64,000 bases of DNA from NCBI GenBank assembly GCA_049518415.1, contig JBEKRX010000007.1, positions 42,002 through 106,001 of the forward strand, given 5' to 3'. Below, piece after piece: positions 43,726 through 51,728 of the stretch; the first letter of the stretch is position 1; every line of letters starts with the position of its first letter. A program made the translations under genes and the position numbers. The notes below the pieces were generated by a model that saw nothing but the letters and a program-made list of their open reading frames with translations, ran no database searches and was not told the DNA's origin. The stretch comes from CAVQND01 sp049518415. Lineage in GTDB: Bacteria; Verrucomicrobiota; Verrucomicrobiia; Limisphaerales; UBA8199.

Positions 43726-45016
43726 AGCGCCACGGACACCTGCTGGCGGGCATCGCCGATCCGGACAACCTGCGGCTCGCGTTTTGGAAGGCGTCCAAAG
43801 GCAAGCGGGCTAAAGCGGATGGCCGGGCGTTTCGGGAGAATCTGGCCGCCAACCTGAGCGCGTTGCGGGCAGAGCTGCTGGCGGGCCGAGCGCGGGTGGG
43901 AGGCTATCATTACTTCACCATTTACGATCCCAAGGAGCGAACGATCTGCGCCGCCCAGTTCCGGGAGCGGGTGCTGCATCACCGGCTGATGAATGTCTGC
44001 GAGCCGGTGCTCGAACGGGCAGCGGTCTTTGACAGTTATGCCTGCCGCCGAGGCAAGCGGCAACTGGCGCGGTTCGGCGGGCCGAGTCCTACGCCCGGCG
44101 ATACGGTTGGTTCCTGAAGCTGGACGTCCGCAAGTATTTCGACTCGGTTGACCACACCGTTCTGCGCAGACTCTTGCGACAGAAGTTCAAGGATGCGATG
44201 GTGCTCGCCTTGTTTGATCAGGTCTTGGCCAGCTACCAGACCGCGCCTAGTTCCGGCTTGCCCATCGGCAACTTGACCTCCCAGCATTTTGCGAAATTCC
44301 ACCTGGCCCCGCTGGGCCCCTTCATCAAAGAGCACCTGCGGCGCGGGCCCTACGTGGGCTACATGGATGACTTCGTCGTGTGGGGTGAAAGCGGCACCGA
44401 CCTCCGCGGTGTCTGGCGGGAGGGAGAAGCCTTCCTCGCGGCGGAGTTGCGTCTGGCCCTGAAGCCAAAGGTCGCCCTGAACCGGACGGCCTTTGGCATG
44501 GATTTTCTCGGCTATCGCGTCTTTCCGGAGGAACTGCGGCTGGCCCGGCGGAGCAAGCTGCGCTTTGCCCGCAAGTTCCGCCGGTATGAAGGTGAGTGGG
44601 TGGCCGGGCGGTGGATGGAGCTGCAGTTGCAACAGGGGATGCAGGCGCTGGTGGCGTTCACTGTGCCGGCTCGCAGCGGGCCCTGGCGGCGGCACGTGCT
44701 GCATCGATTTGGGGTGGTGGCCAACGGGCTCGAACCGCGTGATTCGCGGCGGCAACTGGAACAACAACGCCAGGAACTGCCGGTCAGCGAACCGCAACAA
44801 CAACAACCCGGACAACAGGAACAACAACCTCGGTTTCCGGGTTCTGCGGGCCCCAGCTCATCCGGAGCGTTGGATGACGCTCAGGCTGACCCGGCCGCCA
44901 TCCTGTCCCCAGAATGCGGTGTTCCGGGGCAAACCACGGTGGGACAAGGCCCGGTGCGAGTAGCGAAGCGGAATCTTCGCGAAAGTTCCGGGCCTTTGAT
45001 GCCTCAAGGAGGTTAG
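43722..45016 (+). CDS. DGR reverse transcriptase, apparent frameshift near 44060
   Basis: Copies the template RNA with errors at adenines. From GTG 43722 the first frame gives LLAGIADPDNLRLAFWKASK, YFTIYDPKERTICAAQFRER and LMNVCEPVLERAAVFDSYAC. Near 44055-44070 homology moves one frame back: RRAESYARRYGWFLKLDVRK with the first catalytic aspartate and KYFDSVDH, then the DGR signature GLPIGNLTSQ, YVGYMDDFVVWG (YxDD motif) and FGMDFLGYRV. The frame remains open through the template repeat to a TAG at 45014-45016, adding a Gln-rich tail. Motif content is complete across the two frames. A sequencing error or a recent inactivating deletion both fit. Confidence 0.88.
44725..44856 (+). repeat. DGR template repeat (TR), inside the RT reading frame
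   Basis: A 132-bp adenine-rich copy of the variable repeat. Read in the target frame it encodes RVIRGGNWNNNARNCRSANR then NNNNPDNRNNNLGFRV, with runs of AAC codons, the hallmark of DGR templates. In the RT frame the same bases read EQQRQELPVSEPQQQQPGQQ and so on. It has no start codon for a protein of its own in the target frame. Confidence 0.88.
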
Positions 45017-45046
45017 ACGCGCCCAACACCACCTGCATCTTCAGAA

Positions 45047-45075
45047 CCTTTTTACAGGGACTTTTGGACTTGACC
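45047..45075 (-). repeat. Right terminal inverted repeat of the transposon
   Basis: Read inward on the minus strand: GGTCAAGTCCAAAAG followed by TCCCTGTAAAAAGG. It matches the left end at 21 of 29 positions, including GGT, GTCC and the CCTGTAAAAA block. It lies 31 bases after the RT stop codon. Confidence 0.78.
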
Positions 45076-45333
45076 TTCCAGCGCGGACATCGGCTGGTCC
45101 AAGCGCGCCAGCGCGATCGGGTCTTCCAAATCGAAGAATTCATGGGGTGCGCTTTGGACAATTTGCCGTGCCAGGGTCGTTTTCCCTACCTGCCTGGGTC
45201 CGAGGATAGCGACCACGGGGTTGTTGGCGAGCTTCTGCTGGATTTCCTCTTGATAAGCGAGCCGTTTGATCACGAGCTTTAGACTATCATTGAAAATCGG
45301 AACGTAAACCACCGATTTTCCAGAACCGCCCAA
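45076..45333 (-). pseudogene. AAA_14/DUF4143 ATPase, N-terminal (Walker A) part
   Basis: Holds IKRLAYQEEIQQKLANNPVV then AILGPRQVGKTTLARQIV (Walker A) and FFDLEDPIALARLDQPMSAL, the first ~85 residues of an AAA_14 ATPase. It breaks at the transposon edge, after which the frame reads into the inverted repeat and stops at 45052. The continuation is at 39538-40496. ATG 45333 is given as the start; a GTG at 45273 gives the family-like N-terminus (M)IKRLAYQEE and may be the true one. The first eight bases (45076-45083, TTCCAGCG) are the right copy of the target duplication. Confidence 0.86.
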
Positions 45334-45370
45334 TCAGCCCTGTGACCAGCCCCCTTTGTGACCTTGGCTC

Positions 45371-47869
45371 TCAGTGGCTGCGCAGAATCAGCCGGTGGTC
45401 CACGCGGCGGGTCTGGTGGTGCTCCAGTGGCGGGAGGTCGGTCAGCGTCGGGGATTGGGTTTCGTTGAGGATGGTTTTCGCCAGGGCCTGGAGTGCGCGC
45501 CAGCGCGGCCAGTCCAGGTCGGGCGAGTGCGCGATCCGGCGCAAGAGGCTGCGCCACTCGATGATCACCCGGTCGATGTCCCCGGGGCCGAGCAGGTCGG
45601 TGACCCAGGCATGTCTGGCGGCCGGGTCCTGGTGGACCGAGGCGACGACTTGTTCGGCGCCGGCGCCGTATTTGGGCGGGACGCCGTTTTCGAGATAGCC
45701 GGGGATGGAGAGCAGGCCGAATTTCTCGCGGCACACCCGCCCCAGGCGGCCGCCCCAGCGGTTGGTGTCTTCGCCGCAGAAGCGGAAACCGGCATCGAGG
45801 TCGGCCAGGTCATAGACCAATTCATCCAACGGGTAACTTTCGTCCTCGAGGGCGGCGGCCAGCGCCAGGCCGTCGCCCTGGGAGAAGCAGCTCACCAGGC
45901 GCCCGCGCAAGGTCGGCGCGCCGGCCTGGTCCACCAGGCCGAGCCGCCGCCACAGCAGCGCGACGCCGGTGCCGGAGGGCAGCTCGCGGCAGACTGGCGC
46001 CAGGGAACACTGGGCGCAGTCCGGGGGCAGCACTTCGCGCTCCGGCGGCCGCCAGAGCGCAACGCCGTGACAGTCCACCGGCACGCGCAGGGTCAAGTCG
46101 GCCAGGCTTACCTGGGCCAGGATGCGCCGGGCCTGGTTTTGGAAACTCACAACCGGCGTCTTCTGCTGCGCCAGTTTTTGTTCGACCAGCGGGGCGAGCT
46201 TGTCTTTCCAGAGGGCCAGGGGCGCCTGGCGGCCGCTCCAATTGGTGAGCCGCCGAATCCACTTCGCGAGCATAATGCGCTCGCCGCCCAGCCGGTCCGC
46301 CAGCGTCATGGCCCGGCCATAGACCGGGCCGTGCTCGTCTTCGGAAAGTAGGCACAGGGTGCCCTGGCCGACTTTTTCCAACGCCGCCGGCTCGGAAAGC
46401 GCCGGCTTGAGTTCCCAATTGGCCGAGGGCGTCGTCTGGCCGATGGGCAGGATGCGGACCGCCCGGAGCGGCACCGGCACCGGCGCCGGATACGCTTGCC
46501 ACTGGCCGCGGCTGTTGAGCATTTCGCGCAGCCGTTTTCGCACGTGCCGGGCCCGTTCCGCGTCGGTTTTCAGGCCGCAAGGGACGTTGGGGTGGCGCAA
46601 AGATTCCTCGACGCCCAGGCAGATGGGCTTGGTGGTGAAGAGGCGTTCCTGGGCCAGGACCGCCTGCCGGTAGGGGTCGCGGCCTTGCTGGGCAGCAGTG
46701 GCCATCAACCCGAGCAGCGCGGCCCAGTCCACAGCCCCGCTGCGCGAGAGGTGGCCGGGGTGGGCATCGAGCAGGCGCAGTTGGTTGGCGGTGATGAGCA
46801 CGAAGCCGGTTTCGTCCAGGCCGCGCCGCCCGGCGCGGCCGAACATTTGCAGGATTTCGTCCGGTTTGAGGAGTTGTTCGGCCTCCTCCCGGCGGTAGGA
46901 ATCGGCCGCCAGGGCGACGCTGCGCAGGGAGAAGTTGATGCCGGCCGCCAGGCCCATGGTGGCGACCACGACGCGAAGTTGGCCGGCCTTGGCCAGCGGT
47001 TCGATGACGCCCGCGCGCGCGCCGTAGCTCAAGCCGCTGTGGTGAAAGGCGACGCGGCCCTTGAGCAATTTGGCCAGGTGCTCACCGACTAAGAGTCTCT
47101 GCCTGGGGCTGAGCTGGAGGGGATGGGGCAGGGGCAATTGACGGGCCAGTTCGGCGGCCATGGACTCGGCGGCCTGGCGGCGCGGGGCGAAAATCAGGAT
47201 CGGCCCCAAATCTTCCGCCAGGCCCTTGGCGACCAACTGGGGCCAGTAACCCCGAATCTCGCTCGGCAGGTGATAGCTCAGGTTGTTGGCCGGCACTTCC
47301 TCCAGGGGCACGGGGCGATGCTCATGGCGAATCAAGACGGCCTGGCGGCCGAGCCGTTGCAGCCATTTGACCACGTCCTGGGGGTTGGCGACGCTGCCGC
47401 TGAGCAGCAGCAACTGGGTTTGCCGCGGCGCCAGCGCCAGCGCCAACTCGTAATTCAAGCCCCGGTCCAGGTCGCTCAGCATCTGGTATTCGTCCACCAC
47501 CAACAGGACCGGGCCGTCCCCTTGGAGCAGGCGGTTTTTCTGCGTCTCCAGCGTGGCCACCAGCACCGGCGCGCCGAGGTTCTCCGCCAGGTCGCCGGTG
47601 GCGATGCCGACATCCCAGCCGCGGGCGCGCCATTCGGCCAGCTTGTCGTTGGCCAGCGCGCGGGTCGGCACCGTGTAGATCGCCTGCCCACGGTTCTTGC
47701 CTTGGTTGGACCAGAGCTCGAAGATCAGCGTCTTGCCCGAACCGGTGGGCGCCTGAACGACCACGTCTTGGCCGTTACGCAAGGCGGCGACGGCCTGCTG
47801 TTGCCAGAGGTCGGGGACGGTGACCTGGTTCAGGGCGGGCCATTCCGCAAGTTGAGAGAAGGGGGACAC
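45371..47869 (-). CDS. Ski2-like DEAD/DEAH-box helicase
   Basis: An SF2 helicase of about 832 residues. Motif I is VVQAPTGSGKTLIFELW, Ia TVPTRALANDKLAEW, II LLVVDEYQMLSD (a DEYQ box), III LLLSGSVANP, V VVVATMGLAAGINF and VI ILQMFGRAGRRGLDETGFV. The C-terminal ~350 residues have a cysteine set (CAQCSLAPVC) that could bind zinc. I use the GTG at 47869, since the longer frame to 48058 translates iterated spacer (47881-47935). Related bacterial Ski2-type helicases are linked to RNA decay or repair; the role here is unknown. It is upstream of the broken ATPase on the same strand. Confidence 0.82.
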   Translation of the reverse strand: MSPFSQLAEWPALNQVTVPDLWQQQAVAALRNGQDVVVQAPTGSGKTLIFELWSNQGKNRGQAIYTVPTRALANDKLAEWRARGWDVGIATGDLAENLGAPVLVATLETQKNRLLQGDGPVLLVVDEYQMLSDLDRGLNYELALALAPRQTQLLLLSGSVANPQDVVKWLQRLGRQAVLIRHEHRPVPLEEVPANNLSYHLPSEIRGYWPQLVAKGLAEDLGPILIFAPRRQAAESMAAELARQLPLPHPLQLSPRQRLLVGEHLAKLLKGRVAFHHSGLSYGARAGVIEPLAKAGQLRVVVATMGLAAGINFSLRSVALAADSYRREEAEQLLKPDEILQMFGRAGRRGLDETGFVLITANQLRLLDAHPGHLSRSGAVDWAALLGLMATAAQQGRDPYRQAVLAQERLFTTKPICLGVEESLRHPNVPCGLKTDAERARHVRKRLREMLNSRGQWQAYPAPVPVPLRAVRILPIGQTTPSANWELKPALSEPAALEKVGQGTLCLLSEDEHGPVYGRAMTLADRLGGERIMLAKWIRRLTNWSGRQAPLALWKDKLAPLVEQKLAQQKTPVVSFQNQARRILAQVSLADLTLRVPVDCHGVALWRPPEREVLPPDCAQCSLAPVCRELPSGTGVALLWRRLGLVDQAGAPTLRGRLVSCFSQGDGLALAAALEDESYPLDELVYDLADLDAGFRFCGEDTNRWGGRLGRVCREKFGLLSIPGYLENGVPPKYGAGAEQVVASVHQDPAARHAWVTDLLGPGDIDRVIIEWRSLLRRIAHSPDLDWPRWRALQALAKTILNETQSPTLTDLPPLEHHQTRRVDHRLILRSH

Positions 47870-47880
47870 GAACTTGATGA

Positions 47881-47935
47881 GGGTTAAACAAGTTAAAAGT
47901 GTTAAAGGAGCCAAATAAGTTATATCCGTTACCTG
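47881..47935. repeat. GTTAAA-type iterated spacer
   Basis: Imperfect iterations such as GGGTTAAACAAGTTAAAAGT and GTTAAAGGAGCCAAATAAG lie directly upstream of the helicase start. They read as LFGSFNTFNLFNP in one minus-strand frame, which is clearly not protein-coding. Confidence 0.6.
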
Positions 47936-48121
47936 GGTCCGGGCGGCCACCAGCGGCTCGAACGCTGCCACGCAGCAAAGATAACCGCTTTTGGGAAAAC
48001 TTGAAAATGAAAACCCAACCGGGTTGCGCTCTGGTGTCCTTTTCGCGCCCTGGGTCACGGCCTCTTCCAGAATCTGAAAGAGGTTTGACTTGAGTGGAGG
48101 GCAACCTTAGATTCCTCGCGC

Positions 48122-49171
48122 ATGTCTGCGGCTGACACCAAAGTGGTTTCTGCGCCGATGACCGACCCGTTGAAGACTGAGCCGGCTTACTCCTGGAAAG
48201 AGATCATCGGTCCGGTGGAGCCTTTTCTCGAGGCGGTCGGGCAGCGGCTGGCGCAACAGGTCGAGGCCTTCGATCCCGCCATCACCCCGTACGCCGATTA
48301 TGCCTTGAACGGGCAGGGCAAGCATTTGCGCCCGGCCCTGGTGGCCCTGACGGCCAATGCCCTGGGCGGCGCCAACGACGACCATGTGACGGTGGCGGTG
48401 ATCATCGAGATGGTTCACCTGGCGACGCTGGCGCATGACGACGTGATCGATGAAGCGGAAATCCGGCGCAACCGGCTGACGCTGGCGGCAAACTGGGGCA
48501 ACGACATCGCCGTGTTGTTTGGCGATTGCCTCTTTGCCCAGGCGCTCAAACTGGCGGCCAGCTTTCCGACCCCTGAGGTCTGCCGGGCGGTGGCGATGGC
48601 CACCCACACGGTTTGCTCCGGGGAAATCCTGCAGACCCAGCACCGCCGCGATTTTCACTTCACGCGGGAGAACTACTTCAAGGTGCTGGAGATGAAGACG
48701 GCGGAGTTGTTCGCCCTGTCCTGCGAGTTGAGCGCCTGCCTGAGCGGCTCCGGGCCGGAGTGGCGGCGCGCCGCGCGCCAGTTTGGCCTGGCCTTTGGCA
48801 CCGCCTACCAGGTCTATGACGATTGCGTCGACCTCTTCGGTTCCGAAGCCGTGGCGGGCAAGTCGCTGGGCACTGACTTGGCCAAGGGGAAGCTGACGCT
48901 GCCGGTGCTCTTGCTCTGGGAACGGGCCAAGGCCGCGGACCGCGCCCGCCTCCAGAAGCTGGTCCGGGTTTGGCAGGCCGGTTCCATGAAGCCGATGGCC
49001 CAGTTGCTGGCCAAGCACGACACGCTCGGCGCTTCCCTGGAAATCATCCACCAGTACCTGGCCAAGGCCCGCCAAATCCCCCAGGCCTGGCCGCCCTCGC
49101 CCGGCCGGGCCGGTTTGCTGGCTTTGACCGAATACCTGGCTCGCCAGACCGATGCGCTGGGCGGCGCCTGA
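48122..49171 (+). CDS. Polyprenyl diphosphate synthase
   Basis: A trans-prenyl transferase (349 residues) that elongates isoprenoid chains, probably for the quinone side chain. Both aspartate-rich motifs are present: the first in LATLAHDDVIDEAEIRR (about residue 108) and the second in AYQVYDDCVDLFG (about 235). Lys/Arg of the IPP site appear in NGQGKHLRPALVAL. Tyr-lacking small residues before the first motif suggest a long-chain (octaprenyl/heptaprenyl-type) enzyme, but chain length cannot be read with certainty. It is followed 9 bp later by the ECF sigma gene on the same strand. Confidence 0.92.
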   Translation: MSAADTKVVSAPMTDPLKTEPAYSWKEIIGPVEPFLEAVGQRLAQQVEAFDPAITPYADYALNGQGKHLRPALVALTANALGGANDDHVTVAVIIEMVHLATLAHDDVIDEAEIRRNRLTLAANWGNDIAVLFGDCLFAQALKLAASFPTPEVCRAVAMATHTVCSGEILQTQHRRDFHFTRENYFKVLEMKTAELFALSCELSACLSGSGPEWRRAARQFGLAFGTAYQVYDDCVDLFGSEAVAGKSLGTDLAKGKLTLPVLLLWERAKAADRARLQKLVRVWQAGSMKPMAQLLAKHDTLGASLEIIHQYLAKARQIPQAWPPSPGRAGLLALTEYLARQTDALGGA

Positions 49172-49180
49172 GAGCCGCCT

Positions 49181-49825
49181 ATGATTATGACCGAGCCGGC
49201 GAGTCGCAAGGCAGGCAAGCAACCGGACGAACCCGCTGCGGCCTCTGCCCCCATGCCGGCCGACGACATGGACCAGGTCAAGCGGGCGCGCAAAGGCGAC
49301 CTGGCTGCCTACGACGCACTGGTCCGGCGCTACCAGGAGCGCATCTATGCCACCATTTACCACATGACCGCCAATCACGAGGACGCCAATGACCTGGCGC
49401 AGGAGGCCTTCATCAAGGCCTTTCACGCCCTCAAGTCCTTCAAGGGCGGGTCCAGTTTCTACACCTGGGTCTATCGCATCGCCGTCAACAAGACCATCAA
49501 CTTCCTCAAACAACGCAAGCACAAAGCCCAGTTGAGCCTGAACGACCTGGACTTGAACGCCGAGCATGATCCTGATTTAGTAGCCTTGATCTCGGAAAAG
49601 ACTCCGCGCCGCGAAATCAGCCTGGCCGAGCTCCAGGAAAAATTGAACGCGGCCATGCAGAAATTGTCAGAACCCCATAGACTGGTAGTGACCTTGCATG
49701 ATGTGCAAGGGTTGTCGCATGAAGAAATTGCGAAAATCATGGACTGCAATATCGGCACCGTGCGTTCCCGGCTGTTTTATGCCCGGCAGCAATTACAGGC
49801 CTACTTGTCGGATTATTTGAAGTAG
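49181..49825 (+). CDS. ECF RNA polymerase sigma factor (RpoE-like)
   Basis: A 214-residue extracytoplasmic-function sigma factor. Region 2 is at residues ~35-100 (AYDALVRRYQERIYATIYHM, ANDLAQEAFIKAFHALKSFK, FYTWVYRIAVNKTINFLKQR) and region 4 at ~150-205 (LSEPHRLVVTLHDVQGLSHE with EIAKIMDCNIGTVRSRLFYA). A hydrophilic N-terminal extension of ~30 residues precedes region 2. The next gene starts one base after its stop and encodes a single-span membrane protein, the position where anti-sigma factors usually lie. The stimulus and regulon are unknown. Confidence 0.93.
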   Translation: MIMTEPASRKAGKQPDEPAAASAPMPADDMDQVKRARKGDLAAYDALVRRYQERIYATIYHMTANHEDANDLAQEAFIKAFHALKSFKGGSSFYTWVYRIAVNKTINFLKQRKHKAQLSLNDLDLNAEHDPDLVALISEKTPRREISLAELQEKLNAAMQKLSEPHRLVVTLHDVQGLSHEEIAKIMDCNIGTVRSRLFYARQQLQAYLSDYLK

Positions 49826-49826
49826 T

Positions 49827-50324
49827 ATGCATCCTGAACCGGAGAACTTCGAGCCCTTGCGCCGGCTGCTCGCCTGGAAACGCCATGAGCAGCCGCCGCC
49901 CGGTTTTTTCGACGACTTCTCCCGCCGCGTCATCGTGCGCATCAAGACCGGAGACCTCGGGGATGAGGCTGTGGGCGTGGGGCAATTGTTCTGGGAGGCC
50001 CCCTGGTTCCAGAGGTTCTGGACGGCGCTGGAGCGCAAGCCGGCGCTGGCCGGCGCTTTCGGCCTGAGCGTCTGCGGGCTGCTGCTCGCCGGGATCATTT
50101 GCTCCGTGGCCCCCAAGGAACCCGGCAGCCAGGATGTCCTCCATGGCACCCAATCCCTGCAGGCCATCGCCGCCCTGAGGGTGGCGGACCAGGCCCCGGT
50201 CTTCGTCTCCAGCACCAATGGCGTCATGCCTGAACCCCTGCAAAACTCTCTGTTCGAGCAGTTCAGAAACTCCCAGGTCCAGCCCCGGCTGGTCCGGGTG
50301 AGCGAACCGACCGTGGGGCCGTAA
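49827..50324 (+). CDS. Single-span membrane protein, candidate anti-sigma partner
   Basis: A 165-residue protein with a soluble N-terminal part (~75 residues, including PPPGFFDDFSRRVIVRIKTG), one transmembrane helix (ALAGAFGLSVCGLLLAGIIC, about residues 73-92) and an extracytoplasmic tail of ~70 residues. It has no zinc-binding HxxxCxxC motif of ZAS anti-sigma factors. The case for an anti-sigma role rests only on its position one base after the ECF sigma gene and on its topology. If wrong, it is a membrane protein of unknown function. Confidence 0.65.
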   Translation: MHPEPENFEPLRRLLAWKRHEQPPPGFFDDFSRRVIVRIKTGDLGDEAVGVGQLFWEAPWFQRFWTALERKPALAGAFGLSVCGLLLAGIICSVAPKEPGSQDVLHGTQSLQAIAALRVADQAPVFVSSTNGVMPEPLQNSLFEQFRNSQVQPRLVRVSEPTVGP

Positions 50325-50420
50325 GGGCTGGCCGGTCACGCGTTGGAGGGCGCGGCGGGCCGTTGCGCTCAGGAGCCCACGCAGGCCGCCGGCGCTCCCC
50401 AAGACAATCATCGTTACGGC

Positions 50421-51647
50421 CTAATCCTCACGGTTGAAGACCAGGTTCATGCCTTCAACCGCGTTGATGGTGAGGCGGTCGCCTTCGACGGTGGCGGTCA
50501 ATTCCTGTTGCCCGCCGCCGGACATGCTCAAGTGGTATTTCCCGCCCTGGTTGTCCCACTTGCCTTCGAGCGTCTGGGTGGCGAGCGACGGCGCGGCGCC
50601 GGCCGTGGGGAGCCGCAACTGGGGCACATTCTTCAAGCGGGCCTGGTGGTCGGTCATGGCCACGAAGCTGGTCTTCTCGAAAGCGGCGGTGAGGTAGCGC
50701 CGGAGCGCCTGCAATTCCTTGGCGGCCATATTGGGCTTGAGCCGGCGCGCTATGTTGACGACGGAATGGACGTCGAATTCCCAGCGGCCGAGGATTCTCT
50801 CACTGGCGTACTTGGGCGATTGGCCGGTCTCCAGGAAGATGCGCAGGTCCTTCATGTCCGGCGCCACCGTGTTCCACACCAACCGCGCCAGGCCGGGGTT
50901 CTTGAGCATCGAGTCAATCCTGGGATAATGGATCACGTCCATCAGCGGGGCCCGCCTCTGGCGCAGTTCGGCGAAATCCTTGTCGCTCCCTAAGTCCTTG
51001 AATTCGGGCATCTCCGCCAGGCCGAGGAAGGCGGGGTAACGGGACAGCCGGGCTTCGCTGAGCGGGTTGTTATAGATGATGCCGGCCAGGTCGGCGGCGT
51101 CGTACCATTCCTGGGGGAAGCGCTCCACCGCCCGCGCCACTTTGGCGAAGCCGGAGCTTTGCAGGCTCTGGCCGAACCGATTGAGCAGCTTGAGCGAGGT
51201 CGGGTCCTGGTCCGGCGAGGCCATTTGGAACGTCCAATAGCTCAAGACGTAGAACCCGAAGCAAAGGAGGATGAGGTAAGCGGTGGCATTGAGCAGGCCC
51301 AGGCACAGGCCGAGTCGGCGGTTGAGCCGCGCCCATAACACCGGGCGCAAATCGCCGGCGTGATACCTGTAATGGACGTCCACTTTTTGGTGCACCGGCA
51401 GGGCCGCGGCTTTGAAGATGATCGAGACCAGCACAAAGACGACCAACGGCCCCAGCAGCCAGAGCAGCGTCGGATTGTTCAAGCCCAGCGCCACCAGGAC
51501 GGGCTGGAGGAGTTTGCCCAGCAGCGGCCCCAATAACGCGCCCACTACAATCCCCACAAAAGAAAACCCCACGCGGATGGCGCCTTGCCGGTAGCCCAGC
51601 GCGGCCAGCGCGGCCATCAGCACCAACGCAAGCAGCCAAATCATCAT
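50421..51647 (-). CDS. CvpA-family membrane protein
   Basis: A 408-residue protein whose first ~165 residues hold four hydrophobic helices in the CvpA/colicin V production pattern (GYRQGAIRVGFSFVGIVVGA, LLGPLVVFVLVSIIF, LGLCLGLLNATAYLILLCFG). The remaining ~240 residues are soluble, probably outside the cytoplasm, and end in a beta-rich repeat (GGKYHLSMSGGGQQELTATV). This extra domain is not present in E. coli CvpA (162 residues). CvpA homologues affect envelope function; the precise role is unknown. It converges with the sigma gene pair. Confidence 0.78.
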   Translation of the reverse strand: MMIWLLALVLMAALAALGYRQGAIRVGFSFVGIVVGALLGPLLGKLLQPVLVALGLNNPTLLWLLGPLVVFVLVSIIFKAAALPVHQKVDVHYRYHAGDLRPVLWARLNRRLGLCLGLLNATAYLILLCFGFYVLSYWTFQMASPDQDPTSLKLLNRFGQSLQSSGFAKVARAVERFPQEWYDAADLAGIIYNNPLSEARLSRYPAFLGLAEMPEFKDLGSDKDFAELRQRRAPLMDVIHYPRIDSMLKNPGLARLVWNTVAPDMKDLRIFLETGQSPKYASERILGRWEFDVHSVVNIARRLKPNMAAKELQALRRYLTAAFEKTSFVAMTDHQARLKNVPQLRLPTAGAAPSLATQTLEGKWDNQGGKYHLSMSGGGQQELTATVEGDRLTINAVEGMNLVFNRED

Positions 51648-51728
51648 GACCTCAATTAAAATACTTTCGCCCCAAAAGACACGAACAAAAAAATGCGCCC
51701 GGCCGGCAGCGGGGCGTTTTTCCCGGTG

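Larger units (their letters stand above)
40497..45075 (+). mobile_element. IS256-type transposon carrying a diversity-generating retroelement
   Basis: A 4,579-bp unit bounded by imperfect inverted repeats (29 bp, 21 identical) and an 8-bp target duplication, inserted into an ATPase gene. In order it holds an IS256-family transposase, a DGR target gene with variable repeat, an HRDC accessory gene, the DGR reverse transcriptase and the template repeat. No second right end could be found directly after the transposase (41821-42015), so the DGR lies between the transposase and the only visible right terminus. Direct from sequence: ends, duplication, gene content. Inferred: that the whole unit moved together. 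A later insertion of the DGR into a resident IS is the alternative. Confidence 0.82.

Noticed and set aside
43600..44075. Programmed -1 frameshifting in the HRDC and RT genes
   Set aside because: No X-XXY-YYZ heptamer in the right frame and no obvious downstream stimulatory stem at both sites; mutation or base-calling loss is simpler.
42016..45016. Second variable repeat or second target gene for the DGR in the window
   Set aside because: I scanned for CGCGGCGGC...GGTTTCCGGGTT-like pairs elsewhere and saw none.
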